This document shows positions 25,401 to 37,400 of a stretch of DNA of 64,000 nt, piece by piece (the first letter of the stretch is position 1; each line of letters opens with the position of its first letter). The notes under the pieces are model-generated. The model ran no database searches. It worked only from the letters and a program-made list of their open reading frames with translations, and was not told the origin of the DNA. The translations under genes were made by a program, and so were the position numbers. Source of the stretch: Tridacna crocea (Eukaryota > Mollusca > Bivalvia > Cardiida > Cardiidae); the NCBI GenBank assembly GCA_943736015.1, contig OX031058.1:3363001-3427000 (forward strand). Reading direction: 5' to 3'.

Positions 25401-28400
25401 ATGCTGGTCATCAGCATTTTCTCCTTTTTCCAAAATGTTTTCTAAAGGCTTCTTTTTCAGGGTCGTCAAAAATAGGGATTGTGTGGTAATGGGTTAAATA
25501 TCATTGTGAGATTTCACCATGGGAATCTAAAAAGTAACCATGCAAGTATGACTTTATGTTCCTGTGTCAAAAATCAATAAAAGAAAATATAGAGAAAGAA
25601 GTAACAGCTGCTTGCAACATATAATTCAATTGTAAAATTGCACCTAGCTAGTTCATGCATGGATAGTGCAGATTTATTCCTCCTATTGCTGCTTTGCCTA
25701 AAGTTATAGACTAGTAGTCGTCACAAGTCACACTTCGGAGGAAGAGAGATATTGCATTTGTTCAAGATATTTACTGTAGAGAATTTACATGGAACCAGGA
25801 ATGTGAAAGGTTCCACATTCAATGCCTATGATTAGTCAAGTAATCTTTCTGGTCATTACTGTCATATTTTAACTCTTTCACCAAAATGGCAAAGTGTTAG
25901 ATTAACTCATTACCAAAAAACAAAAATGTACACTTGTCTTAACCCTTTACCTCATAAGGCATTTCTATGGCATCTCTAATTGACCCTAAATAACGAGAAA
26001 GGATGAAGCTCTTTTTTATGTGTATATGATACCTTTTAGTAGCATAGAAAACATTGTGGCAAAAGGTGAAATTGCTCGTGATGAGCAATTTCACCTTTTG
26101 CCACAATGTTTTCCAAAGGCTCCTACAAGCAATGTATAGAAATGAGTATATATGGAGTTATGGAGTTGTGTGGTAAAAGGGTAAATCCAAATTGAAAGCA
26201 TGTACAGATGAGTGGAGTGACTCAAAACTGAAGTATGTTTTGGAAAAGGAGAAAATGCTGGTTACCAGAATATTCTCTTTATCCCTCATTGTTTTTAAAA
26301 GCTTTTTTTATCTGGGGGTCAGAGAAAAGTCTGGGTTATGTGGTAAAAGGTTAAATAGCATTATTGCCTAGGGTCATTACAATGTCTGAACATTGGTAAG
26401 GGTGAAATTGTTCTCTTACCCTTGGCTACATGGGGGAATAATTGACTAGAGTTCATTCATGACAATGGTGGAACTACAAAAAGAATTCTGTATTTTTTTC
26501 AGAGATACAAGAAACACAGCAATAACATTAGGTCGTTGACAAAGGAAAAAGTTCCTGAATCATATCTCACTCAAACTGTCAGACAAGCTGGTAAGTATGA
26601 CCTTTTTAATTTTGATAAGAATGTAATAAATATCATATTGTCAATATGCATTCTTCCCTTCATAATTCATAGGAGCTTCACAGAGCTCCAGATAAGAAGG
26701 AGTGATGGTATTCAAAATCCATAATTTCTCTTACAAACCCTATGTTGAGACGATTCTTATGAGTTCCCATAACATAGGGTTTAGTAGAGAATAATTAATA
26801 TTTTTATTCCCCCCAAAACTCTGTTTGGGGGGTATATAGGAGTCAGCTTGTCGGTCGGTCCGTTGGTCGATCGGACGGTCCATCAGTCGGTCGGTCGGTC
26901 TGTAGCTTTTTGTCCGCTCAATTTCTCATAAACTACTGGACCAATTTTATTCAAACTTCACAGGTAAACTCAGTATCAGAGATGTAGATGCAGAGATGTG
27001 CATATGAAATGTTGGTTATGGTTCATTGATTTTTCAGTGAGTTATGGCCCTTTCATGAAATTTCTTGTCCGCTCTTTTTCTCATCAACTATTAGACAGAT
27101 TTGGTTCAAACTACACAAATAGACTCAGTATAAAGCAGAGATGTGCATATCCTATTTTGGTTATGGTTTATTAAGGTTTCATGGAGTTATGGCCCTTTGA
27201 TGATTCTGGACAAATTTCTTTTTCATACTTGAATTTTGTCCGGAGCATATCTCCAAAACTATACTAGCTAGGGTTATGAAATTTCATGGGTGGATAGATC
27301 TCATCGAGGGGGAGTGCAGTGCACAGGAATCATAACTCTTGCTAGCTTAATTTTTGAGTTATTGCCCTTTGTTGTTTTTTTATACTTGAATTTTGTCCGG
27401 AGCGTATCTCCAAAACTAAACTAGCTAGGGTTATGAAATTTCATGGGTGGATAGATCTCACCAAGGGGGAGTGCAGTGCACAGGAATCATAACTCCTGCT
27501 TGCTTAATTTTTGAGTTATTGCCCTGTGTCGTTTTTAATACTTGAATTTGGTCCGGTGAATATCTCCAAAACTATACTAGCTAGGGTTATGAAATTTCAT
27601 GGGTGGGTAGATCTCATCAAGGGGGAGTGCAGTGCATAGGAATCATAATTCCTGCTCCCTTAATTTTTGAGTTATTGCCCTTTGTCATTTTTCATACTTG
27701 AATTTTGTCTGGAGCGTATCTCCAAAACTATACTAGCTAGGGTTATGAAATTTCATGGATGGATAGATCTAATCAAGGGGGAGTGCACAGGAATCATAAC
27801 TCTTGCTCGCTTAATTTTTGAGTTATTGCCCATTGTCGTTTTTCATACTTGAATTTGGTTCGGTGCATGCCCCAGCTTAACAACTTGGGGTAAGACGGGC
27901 GACAATTTGCCGCTCATGTTCAACTCTTACTTTTGTACGCAACCATTCTGCATTCTGTGACAAAGATCTGTTTGGTGGCAAGGAGCAGGTGGGGGGTATG
28001 ATCACGTTGAGTGATAGCTCTTGTTAATTTTGAAATCAAAATAACTACGTCTATCTGGAGCTCTGACTTAAGAATTCATTTGAGACCAAAAAAGTATAAA
28101 CATAGAGACTGTACAGAGTAAGGTTATATGAAAATGAACCCCTGCCCTTAAGCAGCAAGAAAGAAAGACCCTTGAATTTTCTGTGCTTTCGTTGTGCAAT
28201 GCGTTTATAGGGCAGTGGCCAAGCCCTGGTAGCTCAGTCAGTAGCATGCAGAACTTGAGGTTAGGGGGTAGTAGGTTCGATCCCTGGGCGATTTCTTTCC
28301 GAGGATTTATGTTAGTCATTGTGACAGGATTCATTCCTATTCCACCATTGACCATTGTCTCAACGATGGTTTTGTGGGAAAGCAGCCAGTGGCTTGGGAA

Positions 28401-31400
28401 GAAAATTGTGCAGAGTACTGGTATAAGGGACTGCAGGAAAGCATGAACAGGTGCACTGGCTGCCGCGATATACTTTAACTGAAATAATGTTGAAAACTGT
28501 GTTACACGCCATGCAATCAATCAGTCAATATAGGGCAGAAATAGGTAACAAGGTAATGTTAATATTGTAGTGTGCTTGTATATGATTCAGGCTGTATGAG
28601 AAAATTTGATATTATATCCGACAAATTATTGAAAGAGATGTCAACATTTTTTCATGCAGTGAGAAGTTTATACAAGGACCTAGAAAGTTACTTAACCCTT
28701 TACCAATCAACCCTTTTTTTTGTTTTAGACCCTGGGATAGAAGCCTTTTCAAAACACTATGGGAAAGGGAGAAGATGCTGGTAACCAGCATTTTCTCCTT
28801 TTTATACGCCCGTCGAAGACGGGACGTATTATGGGATCACCCGTGCCGGGCGGGCGGGCGGCGTCCAGTTCTTTGTCCGGAGCATATCTCCAAAACTATA
28901 CAAGCTAGGGTTATGAAATTTCATGGGTGGATAGATCTCATCGAGGGGGAGTGCAGTGCACAGGAATCATAACTCTTGCTCGCTTAACTTTTGAGTTATT
29001 GCCCTTTGTTGTTTTTCATACTTGAATTTTGTCTGGAGCATATCTCCAAAACTATAGTAGCTAGGGTTATGAAATTTCATGGGTGGATAGATCTCATTGA
29101 GGGGGAGTGCAGTGCACAGGAATCACAACTCTTGCTTGCTTAACTTTTGAGTTATTACCCTTTGTTGTTTTTCATACTTGAATTTTGTCCGGAGCATATC
29201 TCCAAAATTGTGCTAGCTAGGGTTATGAAATTTCATGGGTGGATAGATCTCATCGAGGGGGAGTGCAGTGCACAAGAATCATAACTCTTGCTTGCTTTAA
29301 TTTTTGAGTTATTGCCCTTTGTTGTTTTTCATACTTGAATTTTGTCCGGAGCATATCTCCAAAATTGTGCTAGCTAGGGTTATGAAATTTCATGGGTGGA
29401 TAGATCTCATTGAGGGGGAGTGCAGTGCACAGGAATCACAACTCTTGCTTGCTTAATTAATGAGTTATTGCCCTTTGTTGTTTTTCATACTTGAATTTTG
29501 TCCGGAGCATATCTCCAAAACTATACTAGCTAGGGTTATGAAATTTTATGGGTGGATAGATCTCATTGAGGGAGAGTGCAGTGCACAAGAATCATAACTC
29601 TTGCTTGCTTAATTTTTGAGTTATTGCCCATTGCCGTTTTTTAATACTTCAATTTTGTCTGCTGAATATCTCCAGAACTATACTAGCTAGGGTTATGAAA
29701 TTTCATGGCTGGATAGATCTCACCGAGGGGGAGTGCAGTGCACAGGAATCATAACTCTTGCTTGCTTAATTTTTGAGTTATTGCCCTTTGTCGTTTTTCA
29801 TACTTGATTTTTGTCCGGAGCATGTCTCCAAAACTATACTAGCTAGGGTTATGAAATTTCATGGGTGGATAGATCTCATTGAGGGGGAGTGCAGTGCACA
29901 GGAATCACAACTCTTGCTTGCTTAATTTTTGAGTTATTGCCCTTTGTTGTTTTTCATACTTGAATTTTGTCCGGTGCATGCCCCAGCTTTACAACTTGGG
30001 GTAAGACGGGCGTATCTTGCGACAATTTGCCGCTCTTGTTCCACAATGTTTTCTGCCCTCCCAGAACAAATTTCAATTTTTGAGTTAATTTTGTTGTCTG
30101 CAAATGCTTTCAGTTTGGACCAGTCTAAATAATGTCCTTTAGGAAAGAGGTAAGGACCATATTTGACTATTCGTGGGTACAGATTTTTTTCTGTTGTCTG
30201 TGTGGTGTTTTTATCCACTTACTACCCCTGTATCTGAGCTGGAAAATTTACAGGTATTAAATATTTCGTGTTATTTTTCTCTTTCAGAGAAAAACAGAAC
30301 AGAGCTAGAACAGATTCCTAAGGTAAAAAAAAAACATTTTAGAAATATTATGTTTATTCTGCTTGCTAATTACTAGTACTTTCAAATCTTGTAACTAATT
30401 GTAAATTCCTGTATACCATGACTAGAACATCTTTTTACTCTTTACCAAATGGCAAAATTTTAGATTTGTCCATATTGAAAGCATTTGCAGATGACAAAAA
30501 TTTGGAGCTTGGTGTTGGAAGGACAGAAAACATTGTTGGAAAAGGAGAAATACTGAAAAATTGAATTTTTTTTTGGAAGGGTAGAATACATTGTAGTAAA
30601 AGGAGAAAATGCTGGAAAAGAAGAAAATGCTGGTAACCAGTATTTTCTTCTTTTACCAAAATGTTTTCAAAAGGCTTCTCTCTCAGGGTCATTGAAAGTC
30701 AGGATTGTGTGGTAAAGGGTTAAAGCTGATACCCTGTGACAGATATTTGTGTAATATAAGGGTAGAAAAAAAATGCTTTCATGGTTTGATAAGTAGAAAA
30801 CTTGATTCTTTTCAGCTGTACATGTTACCAAATTTCAACTTAGAAAATCCGGACACTTTTAATGCCGTGTTTCCATGGACACAAGTTGAAGAATCAAAGA
30901 ACAGCCAAACAGGGACTAAACAATCTTCCAAACTCCTCCAGGAAAAGGTCTGTAAATGTTTTTAATTATTTATCTCTTTACCATATGGAAAAAATTTATA
31001 CTTGCCAAAATTGAAAGCATTTGCAGACAACAAAATAAAGGTTGAAAAAAATTAAACTTGTTCTTGAAAAGGTAAAAAATATGGTGGAAAAAGGAGAAAA
31101 TGCTAATAACCATTATTTTCTCCTTTTTCTACAATGTTTTCAGGAGCTTTCACTCTGATTTTATAGTAATTAGTGTTACTCCAGCAGTTTTTTGGTTGGC
31201 ACTGACTAAAATCCAGATGGTAATATTATTATACTCCTTGGAAACTTCTGTTATACATGTAACTCTATTAATAGACGATTTGCCAATTAAATTTGATATA
31301 AGCGATATTTCCGTTTTATCGTAAGCGGCGCACCGGAACTATCACGTGACACCGGACAGTCAAAGCATTATTTCAATAACAAATGCCGTATGTCCCGTTC

Positions 31401-34400
31401 ACAAATCCTTTAAATTTGGACAAATTCATCACTGAAAAAAGGTGACATAGTAAGAAATCTATATGGAATCAATTCCAACACAATTTATTCATATTTCATG
31501 ATATTGCTTTTGTAAAAAATAATTAGGAATAGACAAAGTACGCATTTTATGAGATCGTATTGAAATAAAGAGCATGTAGAAAGTAAGAATGAACTTGCCC
31601 TCTGTAACCTGTATAAAATTCACAAACCCGTCCACTAATGATCACCAAACGGGTATATAGATATGAAACAAAAGATAAGAAGGGTCAATTTAATGTGACA
31701 CGTGTGTGTTAATCTGTAAGAAGTAAGTACATTACAGCTGTTCTAAAGGTCTTCCGCCCTGTCCAACACAGTGCGATACCGAGATCAAAGGAACACCGAG
31801 TTAACCCTTCACTCATTTTTTTTTTTTTTGATAAAACTTCATTAGACGCATATTTTTAAATACATGTACTCAAAATGAAGCTTGAATAATTATTTTGTGA
31901 AGAAGGTATGGAAGGTTTGAAATTTGAAGCCACGTTTCTTTCGTTCATGATCTATAATATAAAGTTATTCGTCAATAGGAACATGCCTTAAAGTGCAACA
32001 AAGACGTTTGATAATAGTGCGCTATAATACCAGTAAATGGACTGTACCTGTCTTTCTGAAGACACTGGACAGCTATTTAACCTTTTACCAAAGTATTCCG
32101 AGTTATAGGGATCCGGAAAAAAAAGAGGGCAGACGTGCTGATTTTGCTCATTTTATGTTATTTGTCTCACTTTCTCAACCTTAACACATACATGTACCTT
32201 CCCCCTCCCCCCCCCCCCCCCCCCCCCCCCCAGAAAAAAACAAAACGAAAAAAGTAAAAGTAATCAATAAACAGTTCAGAGACATCTGTAAAAATGAATT
32301 TTCAAAGTGTGAGAGAAAATATTGTGGGAAAAAAGGAAGGGATCGCAACAACCACTTTCTCCTGTCCCAACAATATTCTTTTACTCTTTCAAGGACAATT
32401 ACAACCATTTGGCCTTTTTTTATTCGATCGTCTACATAATTATGCTACGTATCTGGACGAGTCCAAGATGTTTGACGTCGGGTGAAAACATTCACGGTAA
32501 CTATTTAAGCTTTTACCAGACGACAAAATTTTAGACTGGAAAAAATTGAAAGCACTTGCAGATGACAAAAAACGTTACTCAAAAATTGACATTCGATTCC
32601 AGCAGGGTATGAAACATTGTGGGAAAAGGAGAAAAATGCTTGTTACTAGCATTTTCTCCTTATCCCACAATGTTTTCAAGAGGCTTCTATCTCACGGTCA
32701 TAAAATCCAGGAAGTGTTTGGTAAAAGGTTAAAACCCTATAACACATAACCCAAGCTTTTTACGACCCTGAGAAATATTGCTTTTGAAAATGTTAAATAG
32801 GGATAAAGTTCTGGTAACCAACATTTTCTCCTTTTTCTTTGCTATCCAAAATAGCGAAAAATGGGGAAAAATAACATTTATATAACTGCAATAGACCTTC
32901 CCTATTTTTATGTCTGATTGGTCAACTAATGTTTGCCGAATTCCGTAGAGCTAAGTTTGTAACGTACAGGCTCGAAATCCAGGAGTTGGTGGTTTGAATT
33001 ATTTAAACTATTAAAGTGATAGTAATTCTTTTTTTTTTTAAAAATCGTTCCAGTATCTGCAAATAGACAGACACAGTCTATTTGCCAAAAACTAGGACAT
33101 TATACAGTTTGAATTTACGGGATTCATTTTCAGTGGGCAAATACGTGCTATACTTGTTTTCATTGAAAAGCTAGTAAAGGGTTAGCTGGGTGTTCTTTTG
33201 ATCTCGGTATTTCACCGTCAAAGTGGGTGCATCTATTTGAAAAGCTGTTATGCTCTTCTTAGGCACCGACTAACACACACGTGTCATAATTGTTTATTAC
33301 GTTCAGTCTGACGTTGATCACATGTAAAGGTTTGGAATTGTTTAAATCTGTTACATGGGGTAAGTCTGTTCTAATCATTGGCCCCTTCAATTTTTTGTTT
33401 TCAAATGCATTATTATGTAACTTGATTTAATGGTCTCAGTTTAACTGTATATTTGCACTCATTTCTTTCGGAATGGGAGGGGGACTTGATTTTCAAGTTA
33501 TTAAACCTTATCCTACTAAATAATAATATGACACAAATTTTAAAGTTGATAGTAAAATCCCAAATATTATTTCAAAGGAATATCTCAAGGTAAAATATCT
33601 CCGTTTCGGACAGTGTAGATCTAGGATCAGACTGCACGTTTTTCGCAGTCTGATCTTGATCTAAATTATCTGCAAAAAGTCGTTGAGTCGCGCTTCGCAG
33701 CTTAAGGGTTAACGCAGTCTGCATACAAAAACTTCTATCAACACGCCCGACAGGAGACAGCGCTGCTTATGATCCCTGAAGTTTACCGAAAGATTGACAA
33801 AACGAGTTCTTTTTTTGTGTGTGTCTTCGAAAAAGATAATTGATAAAACTACTGGCATGGGCGATTTAGGGTTTTTGTTGTCTTATTTATCACGTTTAGG
33901 GTGAATTCCATTTAAAAAATATGACCTTTTCACTATTCGGTATATTCAAGATTGGGAAAGATTGTCCGGTGGAGAGTACTCGCAAGGGAAGTAACTCGTG
34001 GTGACGCGTCAGTAATGGAATTTGGCAGATGGTCTATTGCCTGTGTGGCTTTTTAACTCTTTACTAAACAACAAATTTTAGACTAGTCCAAATTAGAAGC
34101 ATCTACAGGTGACAAAATAAATGTAGCTCAAATGATGGTTTTTGTCTTTGATAGGGAAACATTGTGTGGAAAGGAGAAAATGTCGGTTACCAGCATTTTG
34201 TCATTTTCCCACAGTGTTTTCAAAAGGCTTCTTTCACAGGGCTGTTAAAAGTCGGGATTGTGTGGTTAAGAGATAAAAGGTTATTGTACAAAAATTTTAG
34301 CCAAGGAAAAGAAAAATGACACTTTAATTTTAATAACAATGTTTCGTACTAGACAATATCACAGAAGAATTGATCACTGCATTTGAAACTAGGACACATG

Positions 34401-37400
34401 TTTAGAAAGAAAAAAATGAATCATTTATCCTACTTACTGATATTAATTTTCAGAAATGTGTAAATCTGAACCATGATGTGTCTATTTTGTTTTGGTCTTA
34501 CCAGTGTTTTCCTCTTTTCTCACAACGGTTTGAAAGGTTTCATCCTAAAGGTTGTTAGAATACAGGAATGCTAACAATTGACTGGATCTGTAGATATAGT
34601 AGAACTTTGCGAGAGCTCCAGATAAGAGGGAGTGATGGTATTCTAAATCCATTATTTCTCTTCCAAACCCTATGTTGTTGGTACTCATTAGATTCGTCTC
34701 AACGAGACGTTTCTAATGAGTACCTATAACACAGGGTTTAGTAAAGAATTATTAATATTTTGGATTTTGAAATCAAAATCACTTCCTCTATCTGGAGCTG
34801 TGCTTTGCCTACAAAGTATTTACAAGTGGCTAAAATTTTGACTCGTGTCAGCTTAACTCATTACCAAACGACAAAATTTTAGACTTGTCTAAATTGAAAG
34901 CATTTGCAGATGACAAAAGTGATTGAAAATTTGAAATTTGTTTTGTGAAGGGTAGAAAACATTGTGGGAAAAGGAGAAAATGCTGGTTACCAGCATTTTC
35001 TCCTTTTCCCACAATGTTTTCTAAAAGCTTCTTTCTCAAGGGCGTCAAAAGTAGGGATTGTGTGGTAATGGGTTAAGCATTTCATGCAGGCTAACATGGG
35101 TCAGTACTTTTTCCAGATGCAAAAGCTCTCTTTTCGCTGAGCAAGGCTTATTTTCTGTTTCACACAGTTAAGTCACTATCTGGATATAGTAGAAGTGCAG
35201 ATTGCCCAGCAAATCTCACGGAGATCGGAAGCCTTTTTCCATGCCATGACGTCACATGACGAGCTGCAGGAGAAAATGAAAGTAACATGCAGTAGAATAA
35301 AATACCTCAGGTAGGATAGTTGTTATAAATACCCGTGTACAATTCTTAACAACAAAATTTTAGATAGTCCAAATTTGAGGCATTCACCAACAACAAAATA
35401 ATTATGACTCAAAAATTAAAATTAGATTTGGGAAGGTTAAAAGACATTGGAGACAATGGAGAAAATGCTGGTTACTAGTACTAGCTCCTTTTCCTGCAAT
35501 GTTTTCAAAAGCTGTCTTCATTGGTGTTGTAAGAAGTAGGAATTGTAAAGTAAAAGGTTAAGTCATAATTTTGTTAACAATAAATGCACAGATATGACCC
35601 TTGGAGCCCATCAAAGAAGATTGCATAGGTGAAGCATAATTTGAAAATAGCTGTTTGCTATTACAAGCACCACTTATAGGTCGCTATCCTAAAATGTTTT
35701 CTTTGTTGTTTGAAAACTTTTATTTTGATGTCTCTCATGCTTTTGTCTTATATATACTAGTACCAGCGGGCTTTCATTGGCACAGAAGTTTTAATTTGGG
35801 AGCAACCCAGGTCACTGGATTTTCTCATTTTCTCTCCATAATTTCCACGCTGTCAAAGAACACTTCCAACTCTGTAACCACATTAAATTTCACAGTGCTG
35901 ATAATGTCAGTATGGTAAAGTCTTTCATCCTATTGAGTGATAACAAGGTAAACAAAGGATTACATAGACAAAAAGGTACAGGTCACCAGACAATCCTGCC
36001 TTTTAACCCATTACCACACAATCCCTACTTTTGACGCCCCCAAGAAAGGAGCCTTTTGAAAACACTATGGGAAAAGGAGAAAATGCTGGTAACCAGCATT
36101 TTCTCCTTTTCCCACAGTGTTTTCTACCCTTCCTAGCACAAATTTCTATTTTTTAGTCACCTTTATTTTGTTGTCCGCAAATGCTTTCAATTTGGACCAG
36201 TCTAAAATTTTCCCGTGTGGTAAAGAGTTAAAGACTCTGAGAATGAAAGAATTTGAAGAAAATTGTGGGAAAAAGAGAACATGCTGGTAACCAGCACTTT
36301 CTCCTTTTCCCCCCACAATGTTTTCAGCATATTCCTTAACAAATTTCAATTTGTGAGTCGCCCTCATTTGGTTACTGCAATTGCTCTCAATTTGGAGAAG
36401 TACTAAATTTTGTCAAATGGTAAAAGTTTATTTTATACTGCAGGTGTTTCTGTATTTCAGGGATAAGATCAATAGCATGGACTCTATGATGGGTAAAGAA
36501 GGTTTAAAAGTGCTGAAATTAACACAGACAAGATCTTCCTATGTGCAATTACATAAAAAGGTGATAAACTTATGCATTATGTCATTAAGCAGTTTTATTT
36601 TGTGTCATATACTTATGAAACTATTTTCAAACCCTCTGGAAACCCAATCAAGATATATGAAAGAGTTTCATTGGAAGAAAGCATTAGAAGGAAAGAAAAA
36701 GTGGGAAAGCATTGAAAAATATGAAGAAAAAAAAACTTTAATTTAATGAGCCGCTGCTTCTTTTCCACAATGTTTTCAGACGGTGTCATTTGTAAATATC
36801 ATGGCACTTTTTCCAGGTTCTGGTTTAGCAAGGGATTTAAACATGTTTGTATGGTGTTTTCCTAGAGTTTCTTTCTACCAGTACTACACACATATTCCCC
36901 CCTCAAGCCACTGGCTGCTTCCCAACATCACAGTTATCAAAATAATGATAAGGAATGATAGATGAATAAGTGCTATTGCAATGAATGATATCAATTTTGG
37001 ACAAAAAAAAATTGTCCTGTCGAGAATTGAACCAGCAGCCTCTTGGTTTCAAGCTCATTATGTTACTGACTGAGCTACCAGGTTGGACAAAAATGCAACT
37101 ACTTAAACCAGAGCTCTGTTGTGCAAAATTAGGATTTACACTAGCAAAAATTGTTTCCTGGTTGTACCTAATGCATGCCACCACCTTGTTGACAACCAGT
37201 CATGTTAACCCTTTACTCCATACATACTCATTTCTACACATTGCTTGTAGGGGCCTTTTGAAAACATTGTGGTAAAAAGTGAAATTGCTCGTCACGAGCA
37301 ATTTCACCTTTTGTCACAATGTTTTCTATGCTATCAGAAGGTGTCATATACACATAAAAAGCGGCTTCATCCTTGCCATTGTTTAGGGTCAGTTAGAGAT

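Larger units (their letters stand above)
26680..28066. mobile_element. foldback MITE family D, copy 3, split by a Helentron-like element
   Basis: Left part 26680-26805 (AGCTCCAGATAAGAAGGAGT to AGAGAATAATTAATATTTTT), right part 28024-28066 (TTTTGAAATCAAAATAACTA to TATCTGGAGCTC). The 1.2 kb between is the chimeric Helentron-like element. Confidence 0.85.
28692..30151. repeat. hairpin MITE A, split by Helentron-like element
   Basis: Left part 28692-28802, right part 30039-30151; the break lies in the right hairpin arm after CTCCTTTT. Confidence 0.92.
31697..33285. mobile_element. 1.6 kb element with long inverted repeats of about 110 bp
   Basis: 31697-31809 and 33177-33285 are imperfect inverted copies. 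Both hold GACACGTGTGTGTTA, an AAGAAG...CAGCT block and ATACCGAGATCAAA then AACACC. The space between holds a poly-C tract (32200-32231), MITE fragments and a full hairpin MITE (32505-32732). No transposase is visible. Outer boundaries and target duplication are not defined. Confidence 0.7.

Noticed and set aside
28217-28290. A functional tRNA gene
   Set aside because: Box A and B are good, but the acceptor stem does not pair and the sequence continues into a SINE body repeated elsewhere in the window.
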